Shown: positions 17,480 to 26,754, counted from the stretch's first letter. The stretch is 64,000 nucleotides of DNA from Palsa-504 sp963844625 (GCA_963844625.1 CAWJPF010000035.1:441015-505014); one strand, 5' to 3'. Numbers and translations: made by a program. Notes: generated by a model not told the origin, from the letters alone.

Positions 17480-19807
17480 TCACGTCCTCGTGATGTGCTC
17501 GGGGCGGACCGGTACCCGGGTCAGGTCCAGGCCGGTGGCGGCGCGGATGGCGGCGACCACGGCGGGCGTCGATGAGATGGTCGGCGGTTCCCCGACCCCG
17601 CGCAGGCCATACGGGGCGTGCGGGTCCGCGAGCTCGAGCACGTCGAGCCGCACCGGCGGCATGTCGAGGATGGTAGGGATCAGGTAGTCGGTGAACGAAG
17701 GGTTCCTGACCACGCCGTCCGTCAGCTGGATCTCCTCCATCACGGCGAGGCCAAGGCCCTGGGCGATGCCGCCGTGGATCTGGCCCTGGACGGCCTGCGG
17801 GTTCATGGCCTTGCCGACATCCTGGGCGGTGGCGATCTCCACCACCTTGACCAGGCCGAGTTCGGTGTCCACGTCCACGACCGCCCGATGTGCGGCGAAC
17901 GCGTACTGCACGTGCGCGTGGCCCTGCCCGGTCTCCGGATCCAGCGCACCAGTGGGCCGGTGGCGCCAGGTGACCGTCTCCTCGGCCGGTTCGTCGAGCA
18001 GGTCGCCGAGCTCGGCGATGATATCCCCGGCGGCCGTAACGACCTTGCCGCCCGACAGGTGGAGCTCTCCTGCCGCGGCGGGGCCGCGGTCGCGGACGCG
18101 GCGCAGGACCCGCTCGCGCACCTGCTGGCAGGCAGCCCGCACCGCCCCGCCGGTCACGTAGGTCTGCCTGGACGCCGAGGAGGAACCCGCGCTGCCGATC
18201 GAGGTGTCCGCGGGCAGGATCACTACCCGTTCGATGCCGAGTTCGGTCCTGGCGATCTGCCCCAGGACAGTCACCAGCCCCTGGCCGACCTCCGCGGCGG
18301 CGGTGTGCACCTGCGCGGTCGGCTCCCCGCCGGCCAGCTCAAGTGCGACCCGGGCGATGGAGAAGTCATCGAAGCCCTCGGAGAAGCAGACGTTCTTGAT
18401 CCCGATCGCGTACCCGACGCCGCGCACGACGCCCTCGCCATGGGTGGTGTTGGACACGCCGCCGGGCAGAGTGCGCAGGTCACGTTCTGCGGATCCGGTC
18501 ACCGGCGGCGCGGGCGGCAGCGGCCGGGACCGTACCAGGCGCAAGATCTCGGCCACCGGCGCCGCTGAGTCCACGACCTGGCCGGTAGGCATCACGGACC
18601 CCTCCCGCATGGCGTTCTTGATGCGCAGGTCCACGGGATCCAGGCCGAGCGCGGCGGCGAGCTTGTCCATTTGCGACTCGTAGGCGAAGCAGGCCTGGAC
18701 GGCCCCGAACCCGCGCATCGCGCCGCACGGCGGGTTGTTCGTGTAGACGGCGGAGCAGTCCATGACGACGGCGGGTACCTCGTAGGGACCGATGCCGAGG
18801 GTAGCCGCGTTCGCGGCGACGGCCGGGGAGCTTGACGCGTACGCGCCGCCGTCGAGGACGATGTCGGCCTTGACGTAGACGAGCGTCCCGTCCGCCGTGC
18901 TGCCGTGCTCGTAACGGAGCGAGGCCGGGTGCCGGTGGACATGGCCGAAGAACGACTCATCCCGCGAGTACACCATCTTGACCGGCCGGCCGGTGTGCAG
19001 CGCGAGCATGCAGGCGTGGATCTGCATGGACAGGTCTTCCCGGGCGCCGAACGCCCCGCCGACGCCGGACAAGGTGATGCGCACCTTGTCTTCGGGCAGG
19101 CCGAGGCTGGCGGCCACCTGCCCGCGGTCCGCGTGCAGCCACTGGGTCGCCACGAACAGGTCGACGCCGCCGTCCTCGGCCGGTACCGCCAGGCCGGACT
19201 CCGGGCCGAGGAACGCCTGGTCCTGCATGCCGACCTGGTACTCCCCGCGCACGACCACGTCCGCACCCGCCCGCGCGCGGTCCAGGTCACCCCGGCGGAT
19301 CTGGACCCGCCGGACGAGGTTGCCGCCCGCGTGCAATGGCGGCGCGTCCGGTCCGAGGGCCGTGCATGCATCGGTCAGCGGTGGCAGGACCGCATAGCCG
19401 GCTTTGATCCTGGCGATCGCGCGGCGGGCCGTTTCCGGGTGGTCGGCCGCCACCAGCGCCACCGGCTCGCCCTGGTACCTGACCTGGTCGATGGCGAGCA
19501 CCGGCTGGTCCTTGTGCTCGAGCCCGTAGGTCTTATGTCCGGGCACGTCGTCGTGGGTGAGGACGCCGGCCACCCCCGGCAGCGCCAGCGCCCCGGTGAT
19601 GTCAAGGCCGGTGAGCCGGGCCCGGGGGTGCGGGCTGCGCAGGGTGGCGCCCCAGAGCATCCCGTCCAGCCACAGGTCCGAGGAGTAGGCGAACTCCCCG
19701 GTGACCTTCGGCCGGCCGTCGGGACGGGCGGGGCTGTCGCCGACCTGCCCGCCGTGGGCCGCCGTTCCCGTCCGGGTCGCGGTCCCGGAACCCGCCGGCC
19801 GGGTCAA
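17480..19807 (-). CDS. Xanthine dehydrogenase, molybdopterin-binding subunit
   Basis: The 775-residue protein is a full-length large subunit: PDGRPKVTGEFAYSSDL near 28, GMLWGATLRSPHPRARL near 48, DQAFLGPESGLAVPAEDG near 190, GGAFGAREDLSMQIHACML near 230, PPCGAMRGFGAVQA near 350, and GIAQGLGLAVMEEIQL and YGLRGVGEPPT (the conserved active-site Glu loop) near 690-745. It hydroxylates hypoxanthine and xanthine to urate at a molybdenum cofactor. A TTG start at 19807 overlaps the deaminase stop. With the 2Fe-2S and FAD genes it makes the three-subunit enzyme, although the deaminase gene is inserted between the subunit genes. Confidence 0.92.
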   Translation of the reverse strand: MTRPAGSGTATRTGTAAHGGQVGDSPARPDGRPKVTGEFAYSSDLWLDGMLWGATLRSPHPRARLTGLDITGALALPGVAGVLTHDDVPGHKTYGLEHKDQPVLAIDQVRYQGEPVALVAADHPETARRAIARIKAGYAVLPPLTDACTALGPDAPPLHAGGNLVRRVQIRRGDLDRARAGADVVVRGEYQVGMQDQAFLGPESGLAVPAEDGGVDLFVATQWLHADRGQVAASLGLPEDKVRITLSGVGGAFGAREDLSMQIHACMLALHTGRPVKMVYSRDESFFGHVHRHPASLRYEHGSTADGTLVYVKADIVLDGGAYASSSPAVAANAATLGIGPYEVPAVVMDCSAVYTNNPPCGAMRGFGAVQACFAYESQMDKLAAALGLDPVDLRIKNAMREGSVMPTGQVVDSAAPVAEILRLVRSRPLPPAPPVTGSAERDLRTLPGGVSNTTHGEGVVRGVGYAIGIKNVCFSEGFDDFSIARVALELAGGEPTAQVHTAAAEVGQGLVTVLGQIARTELGIERVVILPADTSIGSAGSSSASRQTYVTGGAVRAACQQVRERVLRRVRDRGPAAAGELHLSGGKVVTAAGDIIAELGDLLDEPAEETVTWRHRPTGALDPETGQGHAHVQYAFAAHRAVVDVDTELGLVKVVEIATAQDVGKAMNPQAVQGQIHGGIAQGLGLAVMEEIQLTDGVVRNPSFTDYLIPTILDMPPVRLDVLELADPHAPYGLRGVGEPPTISSTPAVVAAIRAATGLDLTRVPVRPEHITRT

Positions 19808-21243
19808 CGGTACGCCCCCAGGCGCAGCCGGGCTGCCCGGACGTCGCGGACGGCCGCGGTTACGTCGACAGTGCGCAGTTCGCTGTGCTCGACGACCGGC
19901 ATGCCGCCGACCAGAAGCAGCTCAAGCGGCGCGGGCGGCCCGAGGACGAGCGCGGCGACCGGGTCGCCGCCGGCCTGCTCGCCTTCAGGTCCCTGCGCGA
20001 TCGCGTCGTGCGCGAGCGTGTCGACCCGCCACAGGGCGATGTCGGCGAGCAGGCCCGGCCGCAGGGCACCGACCTCGTCCGCCCGGCCCAGGCAGCGGGC
20101 GCCGCCGCGGGTTCCGAGCCACAGCGCCTGCCGCGGCGTCAGCGCGGCCGGGCCGTGGGCGTCCCTGACCCGGGCGGCCAGCAGCGCCTGCCGCACCTCC
20201 CCGGCCAGGGAGGTGCCCTCGCTCGAGGCCGCGCCGTCCACCCCGAGGCCGACGGGGACGCCGGCCCGCAGCAGCTGACGCACCGGCGCGATGCCCGCGC
20301 CGAGGCGCGCGTTCGAACTGGGGCAGTGCGCGACCGAGGTGCCCGTCGCAGCGAACCGTTTCACCGCGGCCTCGTCCAGCTGGACGCAGTGCGCCAGCCA
20401 CACGTCCTCGCCGAGCCAGCCGAGGTCCTCCGCGTACTCGGCGGGGGTCCGGCCGAGGGTTTGCCGGCAGTACGCGTCTTCCTCGCGGGTCTCCGCCAGA
20501 TGCGTGTGCATCCTGACGCCGAGCTGCCGGGCCAGCCCGGCCGTTTCGCGCATGAGCCGGGCGCTGACCGAGAACGGGGAGCACGGGGCTGCCGCCACCC
20601 GCACCATGGCCCCGGGGGAGGGGTCGTGGAAGCGCCGCACGGCCTCCTCGGTCGCGGCGAGCGCAGCGTCGGTGTCCTCCACGATCTCGTCGGGCGGCAG
20701 CCCCCCGGCGGACCGGCCGAGGTCCATCGAGCCGCGGCACGGATGGAACCGCAGGCCGACACGAGCCGCCGCGTCGATCTCCGCGGCTAGCGCGTCCCCG
20801 GCCTCGCTGTCTCTCCGCGGCGACCTGGCTCGTCCCCGCGGGAAGATGTAGTGGTGATCGGTACTGGTCGTGCAGCCGGACAGGGCTAGCCAGGCCAGGC
20901 CGGCCGTGGCCGCGGCGTGCACCTGCCCGGCGTCGATCCGGGCCCAGACCGGGTACAGCTCGGTAAGCCAGTCGAACAGCACGGACTGCTGGGCCCGGCC
21001 CTGGGTCAGCCACTGGTACAGGTGATGGTGGGTATTGATCAGCCCGGGCGTGGCCAGGCAGCCGGTGCCGTCGACCAGCCGCGCCCCCGCGGGCACGTGC
21101 ACGGCCGGTCCGGGGCCCACCGCGGTGATCCGCCCGCCGGCCCCCACGATGTGGCCGCTGCGGTGCTCGGTACCGCTGTCATCATCGGCCCGGCCATCCA
21201 TCGTCGCGATCGCGCAGTTCTCGATCACGAACGCCGGCGTCAT
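19804..21243 (-). CDS. 8-Oxoguanine/guanine deaminase family amidohydrolase
   Basis: The 479-residue enzyme has the zinc amidohydrolase sites: INTHHHLYQWLTQGRAQQ near 68, FHPCRGSMDLGRSAGGLPPD near 148, MHTHLAETREEDAYC near 235, WLAHCVQLDEA near 268, AHCPSSNARL near 290 and GLGVDGAASSEG near 318. The HHHLYQ and CRGSMDLGRSxGGLPPD segments are characteristic of 8-oxoguanine deaminases within the guanine deaminase/AtzA group. It would feed 8-oxoguanine to urate, or guanine to xanthine. It overlaps its neighbours by 4 bases on both sides. Confidence 0.85.
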   Translation of the reverse strand: MTPAFVIENCAIATMDGRADDDSGTEHRSGHIVGAGGRITAVGPGPAVHVPAGARLVDGTGCLATPGLINTHHHLYQWLTQGRAQQSVLFDWLTELYPVWARIDAGQVHAAATAGLAWLALSGCTTSTDHHYIFPRGRARSPRRDSEAGDALAAEIDAAARVGLRFHPCRGSMDLGRSAGGLPPDEIVEDTDAALAATEEAVRRFHDPSPGAMVRVAAAPCSPFSVSARLMRETAGLARQLGVRMHTHLAETREEDAYCRQTLGRTPAEYAEDLGWLGEDVWLAHCVQLDEAAVKRFAATGTSVAHCPSSNARLGAGIAPVRQLLRAGVPVGLGVDGAASSEGTSLAGEVRQALLAARVRDAHGPAALTPRQALWLGTRGGARCLGRADEVGALRPGLLADIALWRVDTLAHDAIAQGPEGEQAGGDPVAALVLGPPAPLELLLVGGMPVVEHSELRTVDVTAAVRDVRAARLRLGAYR

Positions 21244-21737
21244 CGCGCGTCCCCGGCCATGCGCGCGGCAGCCAGCCGCACGGCATCCAGGATCTTCTCA
21301 TACCCCGTGCACCGGCACAGGTTGCCGGCCAGCGCCTCCCGGATATCCGCGTCCGCGGGCACTCCGCCGGCCTGCCGCAGCAAATCATGGGTCGCCATGA
21401 TCAGCCCGGGCGTGCAGAAGCCGCACTGCACGGCGCCCGCATCGATGAACGCCTGCTGCACTGGGTGCAGCTCGTCTGCCGCGACCGGGATCTGGCGTCC
21501 GGCCAGTCCCTCGACGGTGACGACCTCGCGGTCCGCCGCCTGGCCGGCCGCGACCAGGCAGGCGCATACCGGCACGTCGTCGAGCAGGACCGTGCATGAT
21601 CCGCATTCGCCTTGCTCGCATGCGTTCTTCGAGCCGGGGAGCGCGAGCCGCTCACGCAGCACGAATAGCAGGCTCTCACCCTCCCACACGTCATCGGCGG
21701 TGGCCGGCTCGCCGTTGACTGTCATCGTCACCCGCAT
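21240..21737 (-). CDS. Xanthine dehydrogenase, 2Fe-2S subunit
   Basis: The 165-residue protein carries both iron-sulfur motifs: the plant-ferredoxin type CEQGECGSCTVLLDDVPVCAC near 40-60 and the C-terminal type QCGFCTPGLIM near 104 with LAGNLCRCTGYEKIL near 136. It passes electrons from molybdopterin to FAD. It is shorter than free-standing fused XdhA forms and typical for the three-subunit type. It overlaps both the deaminase and the FAD-subunit genes. Confidence 0.95.
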   Translation of the reverse strand: MRVTMTVNGEPATADDVWEGESLLFVLRERLALPGSKNACEQGECGSCTVLLDDVPVCACLVAAGQAADREVVTVEGLAGRQIPVAADELHPVQQAFIDAGAVQCGFCTPGLIMATHDLLRQAGGVPADADIREALAGNLCRCTGYEKILDAVRLAAARMAGDAR

Positions 21738-22633
21738 TATTGAGGCCCTCCCTTCGACTGGACCGAAGCCCAGGCCCAGGCCAGGGTGCGCCGGGCCAGC
21801 ACGGACAGGGCGTGCCTGCGATAGGCGGCGGTGCCCCGCACGTCGTCGATCGGCCGCGCGGCCTGCGCCACCAGCTCGCCGAAGCGCTCGGTGACCGGCT
21901 CGGGCAGCCGCGCCAACGACTCCCAGAGCCCGCCTTCGGTCAGCGTCCCGGCCAGGAAGTCCTCGGCGGCCGTAGCGCGCAGCGGCGTCGGGCCCGCCGA
22001 CCCGATTCCCGTCCCGACGCCGGGAAGGGAGCCGGGGCCAGGGCCGGGCGGCCGCAGGTCAAGCGCGAACGCGCAGACCGCGATCACCATCGCGTTCCTA
22101 GTGCCGATCTTGGCGAACTGCTGGGGCCCGCGGGCAAGCGGGACGAGCACTGAGGTGATCAGCTCGTCGGCGGCCAGCGCGCTGCGCTTGGGGCCCAGGA
22201 AGAACTCCGCGGCCGGGATCGGCCGCGTCCCGCGTACCGACGAGGCCTCCACGATGGCCCCGGTGGCCAGCAGGACCGGATGGCAGTCGCCGGCTGGCGA
22301 GGCCGCGCCGAGGTTGCCGCCGATCGTGCCGCGGTTGCGGATCTGCGGGGAACCGACGGTCCTGGCGGCCAGGGCCAGGCCCGGCAGCAGGCCGCCGACT
22401 TCGGCGATGAGCCGGGTGTAGGTCAGGCAGGCCCCGAGGCGGACCTGTCCGTCGTCCTGTTCCCACGAGGTGAGCTCGGCGACCCGGGTCAGGTCGAGCA
22501 GCGCCTGCGGCCGCCGCGCGTCGAAGTTGATCTCCACCATGACGTCGGTGCCACCCGCGATGGGCACCGCGCCGGGTACCTCGGCCTTGGCCGCGATCGC
22601 GTCCGCCAGCGACCTGGGCTGCAGGAAGTCCAT
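21737..22633 (-). CDS. Xanthine dehydrogenase, FAD-binding subunit
   Basis: The 298-residue protein has the FAD-binding PCMH features VPIAGGTDVMVEI near 22-34 and GSPQIRNRGTIGGNLGAASPAGD near 92-114. This is the middle electron carrier of the molybdenum hydroxylase, delivering electrons to NAD. It ends one base into the 2Fe-2S gene start and follows the uricase gene by six bases, so all are one transcription unit. A Gly/Pro-rich insert near residue 190-205 is variable sequence. Confidence 0.93.
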   Translation of the reverse strand: MDFLQPRSLADAIAAKAEVPGAVPIAGGTDVMVEINFDARRPQALLDLTRVAELTSWEQDDGQVRLGACLTYTRLIAEVGGLLPGLALAARTVGSPQIRNRGTIGGNLGAASPAGDCHPVLLATGAIVEASSVRGTRPIPAAEFFLGPKRSALAADELITSVLVPLARGPQQFAKIGTRNAMVIAVCAFALDLRPPGPGPGSLPGVGTGIGSAGPTPLRATAAEDFLAGTLTEGGLWESLARLPEPVTERFGELVAQAARPIDDVRGTAAYRRHALSVLARRTLAWAWASVQSKGGPQ

Positions 22634-22639
22634 CGGCCG

Positions 22640-23500
22640 CTACCAGGCTTTCCCCGGCGGCGGCGCGTCATCGCGAAGGATCGTGCCCTCGATGAGGCCG
22701 TAAGGCCGGTCGGAGGCATAGAACACCGAAGCGCCGTTCACCAGGCCGAACGGCGACATGTCGACCTCGAAATGGTGCTTGTTCGGCAGCGACAGCCTGA
22801 TCTCGGCGAGCTCGGGCCTCCTTTCGAGCACGCGCTGGCCCATCGCGAACAGGGTCTGCTGCAGCGAGTAACTATGGGTCCCGGCGAACGCCTCGATCAA
22901 CGCGTCCCGCGCGGCGCACCAGGACTCTCCCCACCCGGCGACAGTTACCGCAGTGGCGTGCCGCCACTGCGCGTTCACCGCGGTGGCGAGGATACGGTCG
23001 GTCGTCTCGGCCAGCGTGGTGTAGCGGTCCCTGGCGAACCCCCAGAACTCCGACCCGGCCGAGTTCAGCACGGTCAGGTCGTGCAGACCGGAGACCACCC
23101 AGGAGTCGGTGCCGTCGTGGCTGACGGTCGCGGTCCGGATCTCCCGGCCCGACCGGGCGAAGGAATGGCCGCCGAGCCGCTCCCACGGGTACTGCTCCAC
23201 GGTGACCCGCGCGAAGGTAATCGCCGCCTGCGACGCGACGAAATGGCGGGCCAGCAACAGCGCGAAATCCTCGATCTCGCCGACACCGTGCTCCTTGGCG
23301 AACGCGAACACGGTGTTCTTCTGCGCGTCGGTCGTCAGCACGGCCGAGTTGTCACCGGACAGGTGCGTCGCGGTCAGCTCACCGGACAGCGCGACGCTGA
23401 CGTTCAGGTCCCTGATGACGTGCGCGCTGTCGTCCCGGCTGACGTGCAGGAGGCGTATCTCCGCCTTACCGTACCGGTTAGGCCCGAGCATGATAGCCAT
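22640..23500 (-). CDS. Urate oxidase (uricase)
   Basis: The 286-residue protein is a cofactor-free uricase: GPNRYGKAEIRLLHVSRD at the start, VFAFAKEHGVGEIEDFAL near 65-82, LTVLNSAGSEFWGF near 140-153 (active-site and tunnelling-fold signature), LPNKHHFEVDMSPFGL near 237-252 and VFYASDRPYGLIEG. It oxidises urate to 5-hydroxyisourate with O2. Its products are handled by the next two genes upstream, HIU hydrolase (3 bases away) and OHCU decarboxylase. Confidence 0.96.
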   Translation of the reverse strand: MAIMLGPNRYGKAEIRLLHVSRDDSAHVIRDLNVSVALSGELTATHLSGDNSAVLTTDAQKNTVFAFAKEHGVGEIEDFALLLARHFVASQAAITFARVTVEQYPWERLGGHSFARSGREIRTATVSHDGTDSWVVSGLHDLTVLNSAGSEFWGFARDRYTTLAETTDRILATAVNAQWRHATAVTVAGWGESWCAARDALIEAFAGTHSYSLQQTLFAMGQRVLERRPELAEIRLSLPNKHHFEVDMSPFGLVNGASVFYASDRPYGLIEGTILRDDAPPPGKAW

Positions 23501-23503
23501 CAG

Positions 23504-23830
23504 TCAGCTTCCCCGGTAGGTAGAGTAGGCGAACGGGCTGAGCAGCAGCGGTACGTGGTAGTGCTCGCCCCGTACGGTCACCTCGAAGGTGATCGTGACC
23601 TCAGGGTAGAACGTGGCGGATCCGCGTGCCCGGAAGTAGGCACCGCTGGCGAAGGTGAGTCGGTAGACGCCGGGCTCCGGCCCGGCGGGCAACCGCAGCC
23701 GCCCGTCGGGGCCGGTCGCCCCCTCGCCCGCCGGCGCCCAGCCGTTCTCGCCGGCGCTTTCGAGCCGTACCTGGACGCTCGCCGCGGGCTGCCCGGTCGT
23801 CGCGTCGAGAACGTGGGTGGAAAGCGTCAT
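23504..23830 (-). CDS. uraH: 5-Hydroxyisourate hydrolase
   Basis: The 108-residue transthyretin-like protein starts LSTHVLDATTGQPAASVQVRLE, has the catalytic His in STHVLD and Arg in the SVQVRLE strand, and ends with the family signature FSTYRGS-type AYSTYRGS. It hydrolyses 5-hydroxyisourate to OHCU. It overlaps the OHCU decarboxylase stop by four bases (ATGA). Confidence 0.96.
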   Translation of the reverse strand: MTLSTHVLDATTGQPAASVQVRLESAGENGWAPAGEGATGPDGRLRLPAGPEPGVYRLTFASGAYFRARGSATFYPEVTITFEVTVRGEHYHVPLLLSPFAYSTYRGS

Positions 23831-24336
23831 AGGCCCAGCAGCTTCGTCAGCCGCAGCTTGGTTATTTTCTGTAGCTCGGCACGCACGACGGCCCGTTCGG
23901 CCTCATGATCATTTTTAAGTCTGGCCCGGAGCTGGTTCAGCATCTCCGGCCCGGAAAGGCCGCTGGCGCAGATCAGGAAGACGTGGCCGAAGCGTTCCTC
24001 GTACGCGGCGTTTCCTTCGGCTAGGTCCCGCCGGATCTGGTCGCTGGCCGCGGCGGCGCCCGACTGCTCGGCCGCCGACCATCCGGCGGCGGCCGTCCGG
24101 TCGCCGATCCGCGGGTGCGCGTTCATGCTCTCGACGATATCGTCCCAGCTCAACGCCGTGAATTCGGCGTCGACCGCGTGCTGGAGCGCGGCCGGGTCCC
24201 GGTAGGGGCGGCCGCCGGCGATCGCCTTGGCGAACCTGGCCGAGGCGCAGCAGGCCAGGACGTCCCGCGCGGCGGCTTCGGGCGCAGCCAAGTTGAAGGC
24301 GGCCAGCGTCGACGCCTCAGGACTCGAGTTCGCCAT
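23827..24336 (-). CDS. uraD: OHCU decarboxylase
   Basis: The 169-residue helical protein has the catalytic histidine in MNAHPRIGD near residue 96-104, the segment EQSGAAAASDQIRRDLAEGN and FLICASGLSGPEML, all typical of UraD. It produces S-allantoin from OHCU. The ATG at 24336 is preferred over a TTG at 24348 for lack of a ribosome site at the latter. It is the promoter-proximal gene of the purine cluster and faces the PucR gene across 147 bases. Confidence 0.93.
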   Translation of the reverse strand: MANSSPEASTLAAFNLAAPEAAARDVLACCASARFAKAIAGGRPYRDPAALQHAVDAEFTALSWDDIVESMNAHPRIGDRTAAAGWSAAEQSGAAAASDQIRRDLAEGNAAYEERFGHVFLICASGLSGPEMLNQLRARLKNDHEAERAVVRAELQKITKLRLTKLLGL

Positions 24337-24414
24337 GCGAACATCCAATCAGCACCGGCGGAACACCTGGTAGCTGCCTATCGAATGAATCGCCGGTAAC
24401 CTGACGCCAGTCGT

Positions 24415-24436
24415 TTTGTAGCTTTCGCTAAACAAA
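24415..24436. promoter_or_regulatory. Possible regulator site between uraD and pucR
   Basis: The divergent gap holds an imperfect inverted repeat, TTTGT-N12-ACAAA (24415-24419 and 24432-24436), in an AT-richer patch of otherwise GC-rich DNA. It lies about 80 bases from uraD and 48 bases before the pucR start, a suitable place for PucR autoregulation and purine-dependent control. Assignment rests on position and symmetry only. Confidence 0.35.
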
Positions 24437-24483
24437 TGGCGGTTAGGGTGCGTGGGAACGCTTCATCGTCAGGAGGTGATTCC

Positions 24484-26130
24484 TTGCGAGTACGGGACCT
24501 GCTGGACGTGCCTGATCTAGGGCTGCGCCTGCTGACCAGCCTCGCCGACCTGGACCGCGTGATCAAGCACGTGTACACCACCGACTTGCCCGATCCCAGC
24601 CGCTACCTGACTCCGGGCGACCTGGTGCTGACCGGCATGATCTGGTGCCGGGAGCCCGGTGACGCCGAGCGGTTCGTGACGGCCCTGGTCAAGGCGGGAG
24701 CCGGCGTGCTCGGCGCCGGCGAGGCCCTCGGTCAGGTGCCGTCCGAGGTGATCCAGGCGTGCGGGCGGCACGGCGTCACCTTGCTTGCCGTGCCGGCCGA
24801 GACATCGTTTGCCGCGGTCACCGAGGAGGTGGGGCGGCGGCTGAACGGTGACCGGGCGACCGCCATGACCCGGGTGCTCGGGCGGCGCAGGCTGCTGCTT
24901 TCCGCGGTGGCCGAGGGGGCTGGCCTGGATGCGATGTTCCGCCTGATGGGCCGTGAGATCGGAACCGAATGCTGGCTGCTGACCGGAACGGGCCGGGTCG
25001 TGGGCGGGACGGGAGGGTCCCTGTCCCGGCCGCTGGCGCTCCGGCTGGCCCGCGAGTACCTGAAGGCGGACCGGCTGCCGGGCGTGGCCGAGGCTGCCCG
25101 GGCGGTCGCGGGCACGCATGAGCAGCCGGGGGAGTACTCGCTGTTCGGCGTGGGGGGCGAGCCGCGGGTCAGCAGCTGGTTCCTCGCTTGCGCTGGGCGC
25201 GAGCAAGACTGGCCGCACGAACTGCGGGAATCCGTCGCGGAGCTCGCCGCGGACGTAGCGCTCGAGCGGGCCAGGCTGGATGCCGGGCATACCGGGGACC
25301 GCAGGCTGGCCGAGGCGATCGTCGCCATGCTCGCCGCCGGGGGAGGCGAGGGAGTCGCCCCCGTCGAGATCGCCTCCCTGATGCGGGCGGTCGGGCTGCC
25401 TCCCGACGGCCGCTACCTCGTCGCGGCGATGGGCGCGGAAGCGGACCGGGTGGCCGGACCGAACACCGATCGCTGGCGTTTTGACCTGGCGGAGGAACTG
25501 GCCGCGCCGCTCGCGGACGGCACGCTGGTCGCACCGCTCGGCGAGGAGATCATCTTGATCGTCCCGCTGCCGTTCCGCGCCGGAGCCGAGCCAGATTCAG
25601 GGGGCAGTGATCCGGAGGACGGGGCTTCGCCGTCCGCCCACGTCTTCGCGGCCCGGCTGCGTGACGCGCAGCCGGTGCTGGAGTCTGAACGCTCCCGGCT
25701 GAAGCTCAGCGTGGGCATCAGTGCGCCCGCCGAGGGAGTAGCTGCACTGTCCGGGGCGCTGCACGAGGCCGGCAGCGCGCGGCGGCTGGCCGCACTGCGC
25801 GGTACCACGGCTATCTCCGTCGTGACCAGCGACGAGGTGGCCTCCCATGAGCTCTTGCTGGCCACCGTACCCGGCAGCGTGCTGCGGTCGTTCCGCCAGC
25901 GCATGCTCGGTCCCCTGATCTCCTATGACGAGCGGCACCGGGCCGAGCTGCTGCCCACGCTGCGAGAGTTCCTGGCCTGCTCTGGCTCGTGGAATAACTG
26001 CGCGGCCAAGATGTACGTCCATGTCAACACCGTGCGTTACCGCATCCGGCGGATCGAGGATCTCACCGGACGTGACCTGTCCTCGCTCGACAACCAGGTG
26101 GACTTCTTCCTGGCCCTCCGCATTCCCTAG
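24484..26130 (+). CDS. pucR: PucR-family purine catabolism regulator
   Basis: The 548-residue protein has the N-terminal PucR ligand domain (VRDLLDVPDLGLRLL, YLTPGDLVLTGMIW), a central GGDEF-like/CdaR region and the C-terminal HTH_30 near 500-545 (NNCAAKMYVHVNTVRYRIRRI then LTGRDLSS). These proteins usually activate or repress purine degradation genes in response to allantoin or related effectors. A strong ribosome site AGGAGGTGA (24471-24479) lies seven bases before the TTG at 24484, which fixes the start even though an ATG-like frame is open earlier. It is divergent from uraD and is the obvious regulator of the cluster. Confidence 0.9.
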   Translation: MRVRDLLDVPDLGLRLLTSLADLDRVIKHVYTTDLPDPSRYLTPGDLVLTGMIWCREPGDAERFVTALVKAGAGVLGAGEALGQVPSEVIQACGRHGVTLLAVPAETSFAAVTEEVGRRLNGDRATAMTRVLGRRRLLLSAVAEGAGLDAMFRLMGREIGTECWLLTGTGRVVGGTGGSLSRPLALRLAREYLKADRLPGVAEAARAVAGTHEQPGEYSLFGVGGEPRVSSWFLACAGREQDWPHELRESVAELAADVALERARLDAGHTGDRRLAEAIVAMLAAGGGEGVAPVEIASLMRAVGLPPDGRYLVAAMGAEADRVAGPNTDRWRFDLAEELAAPLADGTLVAPLGEEIILIVPLPFRAGAEPDSGGSDPEDGASPSAHVFAARLRDAQPVLESERSRLKLSVGISAPAEGVAALSGALHEAGSARRLAALRGTTAISVVTSDEVASHELLLATVPGSVLRSFRQRMLGPLISYDERHRAELLPTLREFLACSGSWNNCAAKMYVHVNTVRYRIRRIEDLTGRDLSSLDNQVDFFLALRIP

Positions 26131-26159
26131 GTTGTCCGGCATTCGCTAGCTTTGTCCGG

Positions 26160-26726
26160 GTGACAGTGATCCGGTCCGGCTCCGCGGCGGACGCGGCGCA
26201 GGTCGCGTGGGTACAGCGGGAAGGCTGGCTCGCGGCCTACGAGGGCATCATCGCGCACGAGATCATCGAACGGGTCACCGCGCCCGATGACGGCGCGCGC
26301 GTCCGGCAGACGTTCAGGACGCGGCCGTGGCAGCGCATGATCGTCGCGGTGGCCGAGGCGAGCGTCGTCGGCTACGCGTCTTTCGGGCTTGAAGTAGACG
26401 TGCAGGGCGCGCCCTGGCCCCACCCGCCGACCCGGGCCGGCGAGCAAGGCCGGGTCGCCGAACTCTACGCGCTCTACGTCCATCCCTCGTGGTGGTCGAC
26501 CGGCACCGGGCGAGCGCTGATGGACGAGGTCCTCGCCCGGACCTCCAGGGACGGGTATCAGCGCATCACGCTGTGGGTCCTGCGGGACAATGCCCGGGCC
26601 AGCAGGTTCTACGAACGGGCCGGATTCGCGCCTGACGGCGCCAGCCACGTGCTCGATGGCCTGGGAGGCGTCACGGAAGTCCGCTACCTGCGTGCCCTGA
26701 AGTCCCTCGAAGCCTCGCGCGGATAG
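26160..26726 (+). CDS. GNAT-family N-acetyltransferase
   Basis: The 188-residue protein has the acetyl-CoA binding core: ELYALYVHPSWWSTGTGRAL near 100-119 (motif A with the R/Q-x-x-G-x-G/A loop as STGTGRA) and ITLWVLRDNARASRFYERAGF near 138-158 (motif B). The start IRSGSAADAAQVAWVQREGW is typical. It transfers an acetyl group to an unknown amine. The GTG at 26160 is close behind pucR (29 bases) and may be read from the same promoter. Confidence 0.88.
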   Translation: MTVIRSGSAADAAQVAWVQREGWLAAYEGIIAHEIIERVTAPDDGARVRQTFRTRPWQRMIVAVAEASVVGYASFGLEVDVQGAPWPHPPTRAGEQGRVAELYALYVHPSWWSTGTGRALMDEVLARTSRDGYQRITLWVLRDNARASRFYERAGFAPDGASHVLDGLGGVTEVRYLRALKSLEASRG

Positions 26727-26738
26727 CCTCTCTACTAG

Positions 26739-26754
26739 GCGTTATAACTAACGC
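26739..26754. promoter_or_regulatory. Small palindrome upstream of an NTF2-like gene
   Basis: GCGTTA-TAAC-TAACGC (26739-26754) is a perfect 6-base inverted repeat in the short gap after the GNAT gene. It lies about 90 bases upstream of the NTF2-like start and may be an operator; no regulator is suggested by the sequence. Confidence 0.3.
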
